From: Prorocentrum cordatum
Taxonomy: Eukaryota > Sar > Dinophyceae > Prorocentrales > Prorocentraceae
Length of the DNA stretch: 64,000 bases
Reading direction: 5' to 3'
Assembly (NCBI GenBank): GCA_963575745.1
Contig: CAUYUJ010016065.1
Location: 1-64,000 of the forward strand
The notes beneath the pieces were generated by a model. The model was not told the DNA's origin and did not search any database. It was given only the letters and a program-made list of their open reading frames with translations. Positions 19,964 through 29,943 of the stretch are shown here, piece after piece (the stretch's first letter is position 1; the number at the start of each line of letters is the position of its first letter). The translations under genes and the position numbers were made by a program.

Positions 19964-20830
19964 CAAGCGTTTCTCCTCCGTCCGTCCATCAGTCCGTCCG
20001 TCCGGCGGTGGCCCTAGCGGTGTCCATCGGTGTCCCGTGGTGTCCCGTGGTGTCCGCCGCTACTATGGCAAAATCAAGACGAATTGTTCTCCTCCGTCCG
20101 TCCGTCCGTCCGTCCGTCCGTCCGGCGGTGGCCCTAGGCCCTAGCGGTGTCCCGCGGTGTCCATCGGTGTCCCGAGGTGTCCCGTGGTGTCCGCCGTTGC
20201 TAGGGCGAAATCAGGACACGTGATTCTCCCCCGCCCGCCCGTCCATCCGTCCGTCTGGCGGTGCCTCGCGGCGTCCCGCGGTGTCTCGTGGTGTCCCGTG
20301 GTGTCCGGTTGAGTGAGATCGATAGTGAGATCGATAGTGAGATCGATAGCGAGATCGATGTGGTGCCCCGCGGTGTCCCGTGGTGTCCCGTGGTGTCCCA
20401 AAAAGTGAAATCGATAGTGAGATCGATAGTGAGATCGACAAAGGTCCCGTGGTGTCCCTTTGAGTGAGATCGATAGGGAGATCGATAGTGAGATCGATAT
20501 TGAGATCGATGTGGTGTCCCAAGGGGTCCAGTGGTGTCTCGCGGTGTCCCGTGGTGTCCTATGGTGTCCCGTTGAGTGAGATCGATAGTGAGATCGATAG
20601 TGAGACCGATAGTGAGATCGCCAGGTGTCCCGCGGTGTCCCGTGCTGTCCCGTTGAATGAGATCGATAATGAGATGGATAGTGAGATCGACATTGAGATC
20701 GATGTGGTGTCCCGAAGTGTTCCGTGGTGTCCCGTTGAGTGAGATTGCTAGTGACATCGATAGTGATGAGATCGTGAAAGCGATGTGGTGCCCCGAGGTG
20801 TCCCGCAGTGTCCCGTGGTGCACCAATTAG
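19964..20830 (+). repeat. TCCG, GTGTCCCGTGG and GAGATCGATAGT arrays (block A)
   Basis: A TCCG microsatellite (19978-20005 and 20094-20122) leads into alternating clusters of two unrelated minisatellite units, GTGTCCCGTG and GAGATCGATAGT. The clusters swap every 50-100 bases. The same arrangement is at 37165-37795 in block B. Confidence 0.93.
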
Positions 20831-20890
20831 CCTGGCGAAGGACCCAACCATATGCAGCTGTGAGTACCGCAATAATGAACATCTTCTTCG

Positions 20891-22090
20891 GTGCGGCGCC
20901 GCCATGCCAACGCAGCCACTGGGAGCTTCGGTGGAGACCCCTATGGAGCCACGAAACGTGTAAGAGGTGTGCCGAAATGGGTGCGGCGCCGCCATGCCAA
21001 CGCAGCCACTGGGGCCTTGAATGGAGCTCCCTATGGGGCCACGAAACGTGTGAGGGGTGTGCCGAAATGGGTGCGGCGCCGCCATGCCAACGCAGCCACT
21101 GGGGCCTTCGGTGGAGCTCCCTATGGGGCCACGAAGCGTGTGATGGGGTGTGCCGACATGGGTGCGGCGCCGCCATGCCAACGCAGCCACTGGGGCATTC
21201 GGTGGAGCTCCCGGCCACGAAAACGTGTGAGGGGTGTGCCTGCGGCGCCGCCATGCCAACGCAACCACTGGGGCCTTCGGTGGAGCTCCCTATGGGGCCA
21301 CGAAACGTGTGAGGGGTGTGCCGAATTGGGTGCGGCGCCGCCATGCCAACGCAGCCACAGGGGCCTTCGGTGGAGCTCCCTATGGGGCCACGAAACGTGT
21401 GAGGGGTGTGCCGAAATGGGCGCGGCGCCACCATGCCAACGCAGCCACAGGGGCTTTCGGTGGAGCTCCCTATGGGGCCACGAAACGTGTGAGGGGTGTG
21501 CCGAAATGAGTGCGGCGCCGCCATGCCAACGTAGCCACAGGGGCCTTCGGTGGAGCTCCCTATGGGGCCACGAAACGTGTAAGGGGTGTGCCGAAATGGG
21601 TGCGGCGCCGCCATGCCAACGCAGCCATTGGGGCCTTCGGTGGAGCTCCCGATGGGGCCACGAAACGTGTGAGGGGTGTGCCGAAAGTGTGCGGCGCCGC
21701 CATGCCAACGCAGCCACTGGGGCCTTCGGTGGAGCTCCCTATGGGGCCACGAAACGTGTGAGGGGTGTGCCGAAATGTGTGCGGCGCCGCCATGTCAACG
21801 CAGCCACTGAGGCATTCGGTGGAGCTCCCTATGGGGCGCAGCCACTGGGGCCTTCGGTGGGGCTCCCTATGGGGCCACGAAACGTGTGAGGGGTGTGCCG
21901 AAATGGGTGCAGCGCCGCCATGCCAACGCAACCACTGGGGCCTTCGGTGGAGCTCCCTATGGGGCCACGAAGCGTGTGAGGGGTGTGCTGAAATGGGTGC
22001 GGCGCCGCCATGCCAACGCAGCCACAGGGACCTTCGGTGGAGCTCCCTATGGGGCCACGAAACGTGTGAGGGGTGTGCCGAAATGGGTGC
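20891..22090 (+). repeat. 90-bp satellite, about 14 units (block A)
   Basis: The unit starts GTGCGGCGCCGCCATGCCAA and ends GTGAGGGGTGTGCCGAAATG. Starts fall at 20891, 20981, 21071, 21162, 21330, 21420, 21510 and 21600, with a few short or slipped units. Since 90 is a multiple of three, open frames with a 30-residue period run through both strands. They are not evidence of a protein. Confidence 0.96.
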
Positions 22091-22189
22091 GGTGACGAGG
22101 GAGGGGGCAGCGGGAGGAAGGAAGGAAGGAGTGAACGCGGGGCGCTGTCTCTTCAAAACGAGGACCCAACACCACAGGATGGTTGGGGA

Positions 22190-22830
22190 AAAATGAGATC
22201 GATAATGAGATCGATAGTGAGATCGGCAAGTGTCCCGTGGTGTCCCGTGGTGTCTCGTGGTGACCCGTTGAGTGAGATCGATCGAGAAATCGATAAGGAG
22301 ATCGATACTGAGATCACTGTGATGCCCCGAGGTGTCCCGTGATGTCCTGTGGTGTCCCACAAAATGAAAGCAATACTGAGATCGATAATGAGATCGACAA
22401 ATGTCCCGTGTGGTCCCGCGGTGTCCCGTGGTGCCCCGTTGAGTGAGATCGATAATGAGATCGATAATGATGAGATCGATCGTGAGATCGATGTGGTGTC
22501 CCGAGGTGTCCCGTGGTGTCCCGAGGTGTTATATTGTGTCCTGTGGTGTCCCGTGGAGTGAGATCGCTAGTGAGATCGATAGTGAGACCAAAAATGAGAT
22601 CGAGAGGTATCCCGCGGTGTCCCCTGGTGTCCCGAAGTGTTCCGTGGTGTCCCGTTGAGTGAGATCGCTAGTGAGATCGATAGTGAGATCGAGTCGATCT
22701 CACTATCGATCTCACTATCGATCACCACAGGACACTTGCCGATCTGATTGACAAGTGTCCTGTGGTGTCCCACGGTGTCCCGCGGTGTCCTGTGGTGTCC
22801 CGTTGAGTGAGATGGATCGTGAGATCAAGT
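22190..22830 (+). repeat. Second GTGTCCCG / GAGATCGATA array with inverted segment
   Basis: Same two units as at 20.0-20.8 kb. At 22660-22765 a piece is in reverse orientation: GAGATCGATAGT turns into its complement around 22693, and CCACAGGACACTTG (22725-22738) pairs with CAAGTGTCCTGTGG (22752-22765). Confidence 0.92.
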
Positions 22831-22904
22831 GAGTCTGATCTTGCTTGCCCCCCCGCTCCCCCCACACAACCTCCTTTTCACCCGATGGGCGGTCGTATAG
22901 GTAT

Positions 22905-24030
22905 CAGTATCCTCCTCCTCCTTCTCCTCCTCCTCATCCACCTCCTCCTCCACCTCCTCCATCTCCTACTCCTCCTTCCCCTCCTCCTCCTCCTCCTCCT
23001 CCTCCTCCTCCTCCTCCTTCTCCCCATCCACCTCCTCCTCCTGATCTTCCTCCTCCTCCTCCTCTCCCTCCTCCTCGTCCTCCTCATCCTCCTCCTCTTC
23101 CTCCTCCTCCTCCTCCTACTCCTACTCCTACTCCTACTCCCTCCCCTCCTCCTTCCTCTTTCTCTCCCAGTGTTCCCCCACAGGGTTTCACAATGGCTAG
23201 GGGAGCACATTCTCTTATAACGTGGCCAGGCTTCGGCTCAACGCTTGGCTGTGTGGGCGTTGCCAAAAGGCGGGGGGCAGCGGTGATTCGCCGTAGGCGT
23301 CTTCGATGTGCCGCCCAGTTTTGGTGTCAAAATGGTGCCTGGCACGCCGAACAGTTGACTGTCTACTTGTTCGAATCATTCTCAACAGGCCTCTAGCCCA
23401 GCCCGCCGACCATCTGGAAAAACCTCAACATCCACAACAAAGATCCCAAGACGGCCAAGATGACCCAACACAGCTCCAAGATGGGGCCCCACGACGGGAA
23501 ATATGGTCCCAAGAGAGCCCCAGAGAGCCCAAAATCGCCCCCAGACGCCTCCAAGACGGCCCAAGGTGCGCCCAAGACGGCCCAAAATGGCCTCCAGACG
23601 GCCAAAAGGCCTCCAAGAGGACCTCCAGGAGGCCAATTCGTGATTTCATCATGGTTGTTCAGTGGGCTTCCGACGCTCCAAGACTGCCACATAGACCCCC
23701 AAGATCGCCACAAGACTGCCCCCAAGAGGCCCCGAAGAGGCCCGCAAGACGGCCAAGAGGGCCCCAAGCCCCAGAGGCCCCCTAAGGCGGCCCTATAACC
23801 TCCAAGAGGGCTCGAAAGCACCCAAACAAGGACCCACGACTGCCGAGAGAGGGCTCCAAGATGGCCTCCGAATGCTGAAAGATCCTGTAGAGGCCCCCAG
23901 GGGCCCCCAAGAGACCCTCGAGAGGCTCCCGGAGGCCTCCAAGAGGGCCCCCAAGAGGCCCAAGGAGGGCCACAAAACGGCTCCCAGGAGGCCACCAGGA
24001 GGCCCCACGAGGGCCTCAAGAGGACTCCTA
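22905..24030 (+). repeat. Composite CTC/CAAGA repeat, copy 2
   Basis: CTC tract 22905-23155; block starting TCTCCCAGTGTTCCCCCAC with GGTGATTCGCC near 23280; GCCCGCCGACCATCTGGAAA near 23400; CAAGACGGCC array; marker GGGCTTCCGACGCTCCAAGAC near 23667; CAAGAGGCCCC array to 24020. Same layout as copies 1 and 3. Confidence 0.88.
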
Positions 24031-25140
24031 TTCTTCTTATTCTTCCTCCTCCTTCTTCTCCTCCTCCTCCTCCTTCTCCTTCTCCTCCGTCTCCTCCTCC
24101 TCCTCCTCCTCCTCCTCCTCCTCCTCCTCCTCATGTCTCTTCCTTTCCCAGGTGTTCCCGCAAGGGGTTTCACAACAGCTCTGGGAACGCATAGTCCAAT
24201 AGCTGTTTCAGACTTCAGCCCAACGTTGGAACGCATGGACGCTTCCAATCGGTAGGGAGAGGCGGTGATTCGCTGCAGGCGCCTTCAATCTAAGCAACCC
24301 GCCGAAACCTGCCACTGGCGTATCCTCAGCCTCCAGCCTGAAACTGTCACCAGTATTTTTGCTGAGCCCGTAAGCAGCCTCAGGCCGGCCCGCTGGAAGC
24401 CTTCCGCGTGAACTAATCCGCCACCGTGCCGCCGGTTACGGAGTGGGCGTGTCCTCAGGTCCTCTGCCCAATCCCCTGAGCCTCAGTCTTCAGCCCTGAG
24501 GGTTTGAAAGGCCCGAACCCCACATTCCGAAATCTACCGGGGCTTGTCGCGTGCCCTCTGGGCGTCCCCGCGGCTTCCCACACGAATTGTTCGGGCCCAA
24601 GACGGTCCCAAGACGAGCCACAAGGGCCCCAAGAGGCCCCGAAGACGGTCCAAGAGGGCCCCGATACGGCCAGAGATCGGCCCAAGACGCGCAAAATGGC
24701 CCCCAGACGGCGTTGGAGGCTTCCAAGACGCCCTGCTGATTTCCTCTAGATGTGTGAAGGTTTTTGGCTTTCTCACCTTTTTGGCTTCCCGACGCTCCCA
24801 GACGGCCCTAGATGTGCCCAAGATCGCCCCAAGAGGCCTCCAAGAGGGCCCTAAAACGGCCCGAGAGGACCCCAAGACGGCCCAAGAGACGCCCAAGATG
24901 GCCCAAGACGGCCCAAGAGGACCCAAAGACGGCTCCAAGAGGGGAACTAGATGCGGGACCCGAACGTATATTTCGAGCCCTCGTGCCCCAAGGGGCCCCC
25001 AGGAGGCCCCAAGAGGCCCCCAAGAGGCCCCAAGAGGCCCCAAGAGGCCCTCAAGAGACCCCAAGAGGCCACTAATAATCCTCCAGGAGGCGCCCAGGAG
25101 GTCCTGAAACTGGCCCCAAGAGGCCCCCGAGAGCGCTCCG
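24031..25140 (+). repeat. Composite CTC/CAAGA repeat, copy 3
   Basis: CTC tract 24037-24132; block starting TTCCCAGGTGTTCCCGCAAG with GGTGATTCGC near 24253; about 300 bases without recognised content; CAAGACGGCC array from 24598; a TTTTGGCTTTCTCACC spacer near 24765 and a diverged marker TTCCCGACGCTCCCAGAC; CAAGAGGCCCC array to 25130. It directly abuts copy 2. Confidence 0.88.
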
Positions 25141-25220
25141 CAGGGACCCCAATAAGTATCCTTGAGATATCTGACCCACAACCCTGGCATGGTGGCTGGA
25201 TTGGCCGAAGGCCATGGGAA

Positions 25221-25248
<28 letters not shown>
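25221..25248. repeat. (TA)n microsatellite
   Basis: Fourteen AT dinucleotides just downstream of the oxygenase gene's stop codon. Confidence 0.98.
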
Positions 25249-25251
<3 letters not shown>

Positions 25252-25331
25252 GTAGCAAAGTCGAGGCTACAAAACGCACCAATTGACGGCAGTGAAATGC
25301 CGATTTCGTGTGGTCACCAGAAAACTGCGGA

Positions 25332-26387
25332 CTACGCGAACAATAAGCGATCGGTCTTGCCACAAAGAGGACAACCGTGCGACCTGCGATGAGTATCGCT
25401 GCGGAGCCACATAATGAGGCCAGCACGCTCTCTACCGGTAAGGGGTAGGACCTCGTGCAGGAGATCGCCGGAGTGCGCAAGCGCAGTCCCGGTGCCTGCG
25501 CAATGGATGTAAGGAGAATCCAATTTCAGGAGCTGTGGATGCTCGCATCGCTCGCGTTGATACAGGGCTAACTTCCCTCTGGAATACTGCTCAGGGTCAC
25601 ATAGCGCGACGTTCAGAGTTATCTCGGAGTTGTCATCGTGCACGCCAAGATTTGTGTCTTGCCCCATCTTGTACCGAACGATGAAGGAGTGGTGCGAATC
25701 GATCCCAGCTGCCATCAGATCTGGGAACAGAACCCGAAAGACCGGGGTAAGGAAGTGCGACAAGAGCTGATCCATGAACGGACCCAAGCCGATCTCATTC
25801 AAGATGCAACCCTGCCTGTTCATCGAATTGGGCTGCTGGTGTGGTAAACCTGTGGTCTTGAAATGCTTCAGCTCTTCCAGCAGATGCTTGCAAAACTCCC
25901 GCGAAAACAGGGGGAAGACGAAGGCGCCATCACGGACGTCCTGTATGGCTTCTGGAGGCGGGCCCCCATTCAGCACAGACTGCCACATGCTGAGGAACTC
26001 GGGCTGGAAAATGTGTGAGCTCGCCATCCCCATCAAGGCCTCGGGGGGAGGCTGGATGTCGGCCCACAGAGGTGGTCCGCCACCGTGCCCCCCTGGCACG
26101 CTGGGGCGCGCCACAATGCCAAGCGCTGTGCCTGACAGAACTTCTGCAGTTTCTGGGGCCCCCCCCCCTCCTCCACCAGCGCTGGCCTGCATGCATCGCC
26201 CCCTCTCCCAGGGCCAAAGACCCATTGCAAAACTCAACGGGCTCGCACCCCCAAGGCCACACACCGTCGCAAAATGAAACAACTTCGCGCTCCCGAGGCC
26301 ACAACCCCTTACAAAATGCAATAGAAGCGTGCTGCCCAGGCCAAGATGCCTCCAAGAAGGCCCCAAGACGGCCCACTTTGGCCTCAA
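25332..26387 (-). CDS. 2-oxoglutarate/Fe(II)-dependent dioxygenase
   Basis: The 351-residue frame contains the double-stranded beta-helix of the prolyl-4-hydroxylase-like superfamily. The iron ligands are H250 and D252 in LGVHDDNSEITLNV and H311 in DLLHEVLP, and R321 in GRERAGLIMW is the expected 2-oxoglutarate salt-bridge residue. A helical region precedes it (FPLFSREFCKHLLEELKHF), then SFIVRYKMGQDTNLG. The arrangement resembles OGFOD2-type oxygenases; the substrate is unknown. The reading is intronless in the domain. The first 65 residues read through repeat-like DNA, so the true start is probably MQASAGGGGGG near residue 66 or later. A Cys pair (CPLCGK) lies near the C-terminus. It has an intact set of ligands, so it may be functional. 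CAAGA repeats flank both sides. Confidence 0.85.
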   Translation of the reverse strand: MRPKWAVLGPSWRHLGLGSTLLLHFVRGCGLGSAKLFHFATVCGLGGASPLSFAMGLWPWERGRCMQASAGGGGGGAPETAEVLSGTALGIVARPSVPGGHGGGPPLWADIQPPPEALMGMASSHIFQPEFLSMWQSVLNGGPPPEAIQDVRDGAFVFPLFSREFCKHLLEELKHFKTTGLPHQQPNSMNRQGCILNEIGLGPFMDQLLSHFLTPVFRVLFPDLMAAGIDSHHSFIVRYKMGQDTNLGVHDDNSEITLNVALCDPEQYSRGKLALYQRERCEHPQLLKLDSPYIHCAGTGTALAHSGDLLHEVLPLTGRERAGLIMWLRSDTHRRSHGCPLCGKTDRLLFA

Positions 26388-26660
26388 GACGGCCCAGAAT
26401 GGCTACAAGAGGGCCCCAGAGGGCCTCACGTGGGACCCAAGACGGCCTTAGAAGGCCCTTCGACTGCCCAAGCCGGCGCCAAGACGACCCCACGACAACC
26501 CCCAGGCACCCATCATATGGCCAAGAGGTTCCCAAGACGGCCCAAACTAATCCCAAAACGGCCCAAGAGGGCTCCAAAACTGCCCAGGAGGGCCTCCAAG
26601 AGGCCCCCAAGACTGCCTCATAAGAGGCCAAGACAGCCACAAGGCGGCCCAAACGAATTC
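26340..26660 (+). repeat. CAAGA-type minisatellite
   Basis: Degenerate CCAAGACGGCCC/CCAAGAGGCCC units between the 5' end of the oxygenase gene and the LINE. It overlaps the doubtful first codons of the oxygenase frame. Confidence 0.85.
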
Positions 26661-26847
26661 CATGAGGGCTCCTCAACTAGTGAAGACGGAAGGTGTCACA
26701 TGCGACGGTGTTCCTCTTCCTCATGTTCCTGCTGCTCGTACTCCTCCTCCTCCTCCTCCTCCTCCTTCTCCTCCTCCTCCTCCTCCTCTTCCTTCTCATC
26801 TTCCTCCTCCTCCTCCTCCACTTCCCAGGGCGTGTTCGGCAACTTTG

Positions 26848-29019
26848 AAGGTTACGGAGCGGCCGAAGAAAAGGAAGACAAAGAAACTGCAAGTGGGATG
26901 GAAGCCGCGCCGGGGGCCAGACGGCAACCCGAACGAGTTTCACGACTGCCTTGATAGCGCCCTTGCTGAGCACGACTTCAAGCTGGACCCAACCCCCAAA
27001 ATGGTGGAAGCGGCCGTGGAAACCGGGGAGCGCAACCAATTGGCAACGTCCAGACCAAAACATGGTCCGGAAATCGAGCGCTTATTTGCCGCGCGCCGGG
27101 ATGAGACGGACCCAGACAGACGGCGTTCCCTATCGAAACAGCTCTGGAAGGCATTGCGACGCCAACGACGTAAAAAGCAAGATTTGGAATTGGAACAACT
27201 TGTCGTCAGAGGGGCTGGTTCGGGAGCACTTCGACGGCTTGAGCAGAAGCACAAGGGTATCGAAAGAACTCTTGCGATCCAAGACCAGAGCGGCATCACG
27301 CAGACAGACTAGGCATCAATCAGCGAAGTATTTGCGCAGCTTTACGAAAACTGGTATCGAGATACCACTGTCGCCATCGAGCCCCTGCCAATGAAGGCGT
27401 GACGGAAGCAGAACTTCGACAAGCGCAGAGGAAATTGAAGGGCGGCAAAACTGGGGCAGACGATGGGTTGGTAGCAGAGATGCTGAAGACAGGGCATGAA
27501 AATTTGGTTTGTGTCATCGCCGAATTCTTCTCGCAAATATTCAATGGGGCCTTGGAAGCGCCAGAAGAATGGAAACTTACCAAATTTCGCGTGCTGTTCA
27601 AGAAGGGGGACCCATGCCTACCGAAAAACTACAGACCTATAGCAATACTGCCCGTGATGGCGAAGTTGTTCAGCACAAGCTTGCGGCGGCGATCGATTCG
27701 ACGCTATCCAAAGAGCAGTTCGGATTCAGACCAAAGCGTGGTTGCGCAGACGCAGTACACATAGTGAGAACGGTGATCGAAAAATCATTTGAATGGGGAG
27801 AGGAACTCTGGGTCGCTACTCTCGATGTTGAGAAAGCTTTTGATCGCGTGCACCACTCAGCATTATTTTCTGCCTTGCTGGATTCTGGTACTTCTATTTC
27901 AACAGTTTGTGTGTTGAGACGGCTGTATCACGGAGTCAGAGGATCTGTTTATTTATGGGATGGGGCAGAGAGCAGACCATTTGATGTTCAGCGGGGTGTG
28001 AAGCAGGGAGGCCCGTTACCTCTGGCATTATTTAAAAAAGTGTTGGACAAGGTCCTTTCCGAAGTGAGCTGCACGTGGAATCGCAGGGGGTATGGCACGT
28101 TGGTGGGGCAAGGCGTCAACGGCAAATGCCCCACGCACGTTGCTTTTGCAGATGACCAGACACTCATAGCCAAAGCTGGATCTCCATGACAAGAATGATT
28201 ATTGTGCTCCGGGACGCTCTGGCGAAGGTGGACTTGGACTTACATCCCACCAAGTGCAAGGTCCAGACGAACCGGACCGAGTTCACACGCAGGGGCGCCG
28301 TCGTGCTGACAGAGGGTTTTTCCATAGAAATATTGGAGCCGGGCGAACATCTCGAACTCTTGGGCACCACCGTTTCTCTCGAGGACCCGACGGGCCAGGA
28401 AGTGGAACATCGCTTCGCTTGCGGGTGGCGTAAGTTCTGGGCCATGAAGAGGTTGCTTCTGAACCGGACATACTCTTTGAGGAAAAGAGTACGTTTGTTT
28501 AATTCTACTGTCACAGAATGCTTTCTGTGGGGATGCGAGTCGTGGACGCCCAGGGCAGAGGAGCTCAGGAAGCTGAACGTGGCTCAGAATTTGATGCTGC
28601 GGAAAATCGTTGGCTGTGGCCGCGCCGGCGGGGAGCCGTGGGTTGACTGGGTCCAAAGAGCCACCCGGCGAGTGCGCCGCTTCGCCGAAAGCACTCGTCT
28701 CAAAGAAAGGGCGCCGGAACACATCCGAAGGAAATGGCTCTGGGCAGGGCGCGTCGCCCGGGCGAGCGCCATCGACTGGTTGAATGGTGTCACAACGTGG
28801 AGAGATTCTTCTTGGCAGGCTGCCGCTGGCGAGTGGGGCTCGCTTCGCCCGACGCGTCCGTCAAGTCGCAGGTGGATGCGTTTTGAAGACTCTGTGAGGA
28901 GATTTTGCCGAGACTGGGGGCTGAGAGAGTGGCAACTTCTTGCTGCGGACGCAGATCGTTGGTTAAGTCTAACGGCAGATTTTCTTTCATATTCGGTGAA
29001 GTCGCAGTTCGACTCCTGA
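26848..29019 (+). mobile_element. 5'-truncated non-LTR retrotransposon (LINE)
   Basis: Continuous homology to a LINE polyprotein across three frames: a basic linker (GWKPRRGPDGNPNEFH, then KQLWKALRRQRRKK), the reverse transcriptase, and a C-terminal region. No apurinic-type endonuclease is seen 5' of the linker, where a CTC tract (26735-26822) begins, so the element is 5'-truncated. No target-site duplication or poly-A tail is evident. A second CTC tract follows at 29075-29160. Confidence 0.85.
27315..29019 (+). pseudogene. Reverse transcriptase, frameshifted
   Basis: A TAG at 27310-27312 and a shift near 27400 lead into MTEAELRQAQRKLKGGKTGA with NYRPIAILPVMAKLF. A second shift near 27670 leads to LSKEQFGFRPKRGCADAV, motif A VATLDVEKAFDRVHHSAL, motif B RGVKQGGPLPLALF (the usual PLSP is altered) and motif C HVAFADDQTLIA. 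A third break at 28187 leads to LDLHPTKCKVQTN and the thumb and C-terminal region, ending at 29019. Catalytic Asp residues of motifs A and C are retained, but the frame breaks make this copy inactive. FADD is typical of RTs I know from dinoflagellates. Confidence 0.88.
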
Positions 29020-29239
29020 GGGTTTCACGCAGGGTCCTGCCCCTTGCGGGCCACCTTAACAGGACTTCACTTCACTTCACTTCCTCCTCCACTTCCTCCC
29101 CCTCTTCCTTCTCCTCCTCCTCCTCCTCCTCCTCCTCCTTCTCCTCGTTCCTTTTCTCCTCTCTGTCGCCCCCCGAGGCCAGTCGAAAGGGCGGGCTGGG
29201 CGTTTCGCCTGAGACTTTCTCACAATTTATGACCTGAAG

Positions 29240-29490
29240 CTTACATTGGCTACAGTTTCACAGATGGAAGGCGGGTGGTTTTTTAAATGTGGTTCTCGCC
29301 TTTGCGACGCGCGCTTTCGTTAAACAATGCAAGAGCTTCACGGATTGAGGGCGGGTCGTTTTCAAAATGTGGCTATCGCCTTAGCGCCGCGCACGGCCGT
29401 CTTAAACATTGCAAGAGCTTGCTTCACGGATTGAGGGTGAGCGGGTTTCAAAATGTGGCTCTCGCCTTAGCGCCGCACGCACTCGTCTTG
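29240..29490 (+). repeat. Tandem repeat around GGGTCGTTTTCAAAATGTGG
   Basis: Three diverged units of about 80-90 bases sharing TTCAAAATGTGGCT, CTCGCCTTAGCGCCGC and CACGGATTGAGG. The same family appears at 40960-41130. Confidence 0.85.
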
Positions 29491-29499
29491 AAAAGTGAG

Positions 29500-29795
29500 A
29501 GCAATTCCACGGAATCCCATGGACAACGTACCAGAAATGGTGCGTTGGAAAGACTCGAAATTATGAGGGCGCAACAATTACGTTGATTCGTGGCGTTGGC
29601 GTCCCGAGAATGACGATTTGGCAAGCTTCGGGGTCTTCAAACGGTTGTCTGCCAACGAGGCAGTTCCCTGAGTAGAAATGAAGCCTTGTAGGGGCCTATG
29701 AAGAGAGGGGGCTTGGCGGGAGGATGTATTCCAGCATCGTTGATGAGTCTTGGGTGTTCACTGGTCCTCCTCATCCTCCTCCACATCCCCCTTCT
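29500..29795. other. No recognised content
   Basis: Non-repetitive sequence between the tandem repeat and the CAT microsatellite; no domain seen. Confidence 0.4.
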
Positions 29796-29861
29796 TCACG
29801 TCATCCTCATCCTCATCATTTTCCTCCTTATCCTCTTCCTCCTCCTCATCATCACCATCAG

Positions 29862-29943
<82 letters not shown>

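Larger units (their letters stand above)
17242..22903. repeat. Duplicated block, copy A (pairs with 34664-39715)
   Basis: Homology with copy B begins at AACATACACTGTGGG and ends at GTATAGGTATCAG. The order of parts is the same in both: about 2.5 kb of non-repetitive sequence; a CTC tract; TCCG repeats; mixed GTGTCCCGTGG and GAGATCGATAGT arrays; the 90-bp satellite; and a second mixed array with an inverted piece. Copy A is longer by a 273-bp segment (18821-19093) and by satellite copy number. Short frames such as the 130-residue one at 18171-18569 on the minus strand are conserved but unrecognised. Confidence 0.95.

Noticed and set aside
20891-22360. ORFs of 200-375 codons with 30-residue repeats
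   Set aside because: Produced by the 90-bp satellite in several frames on both strands, with no conserved single frame.
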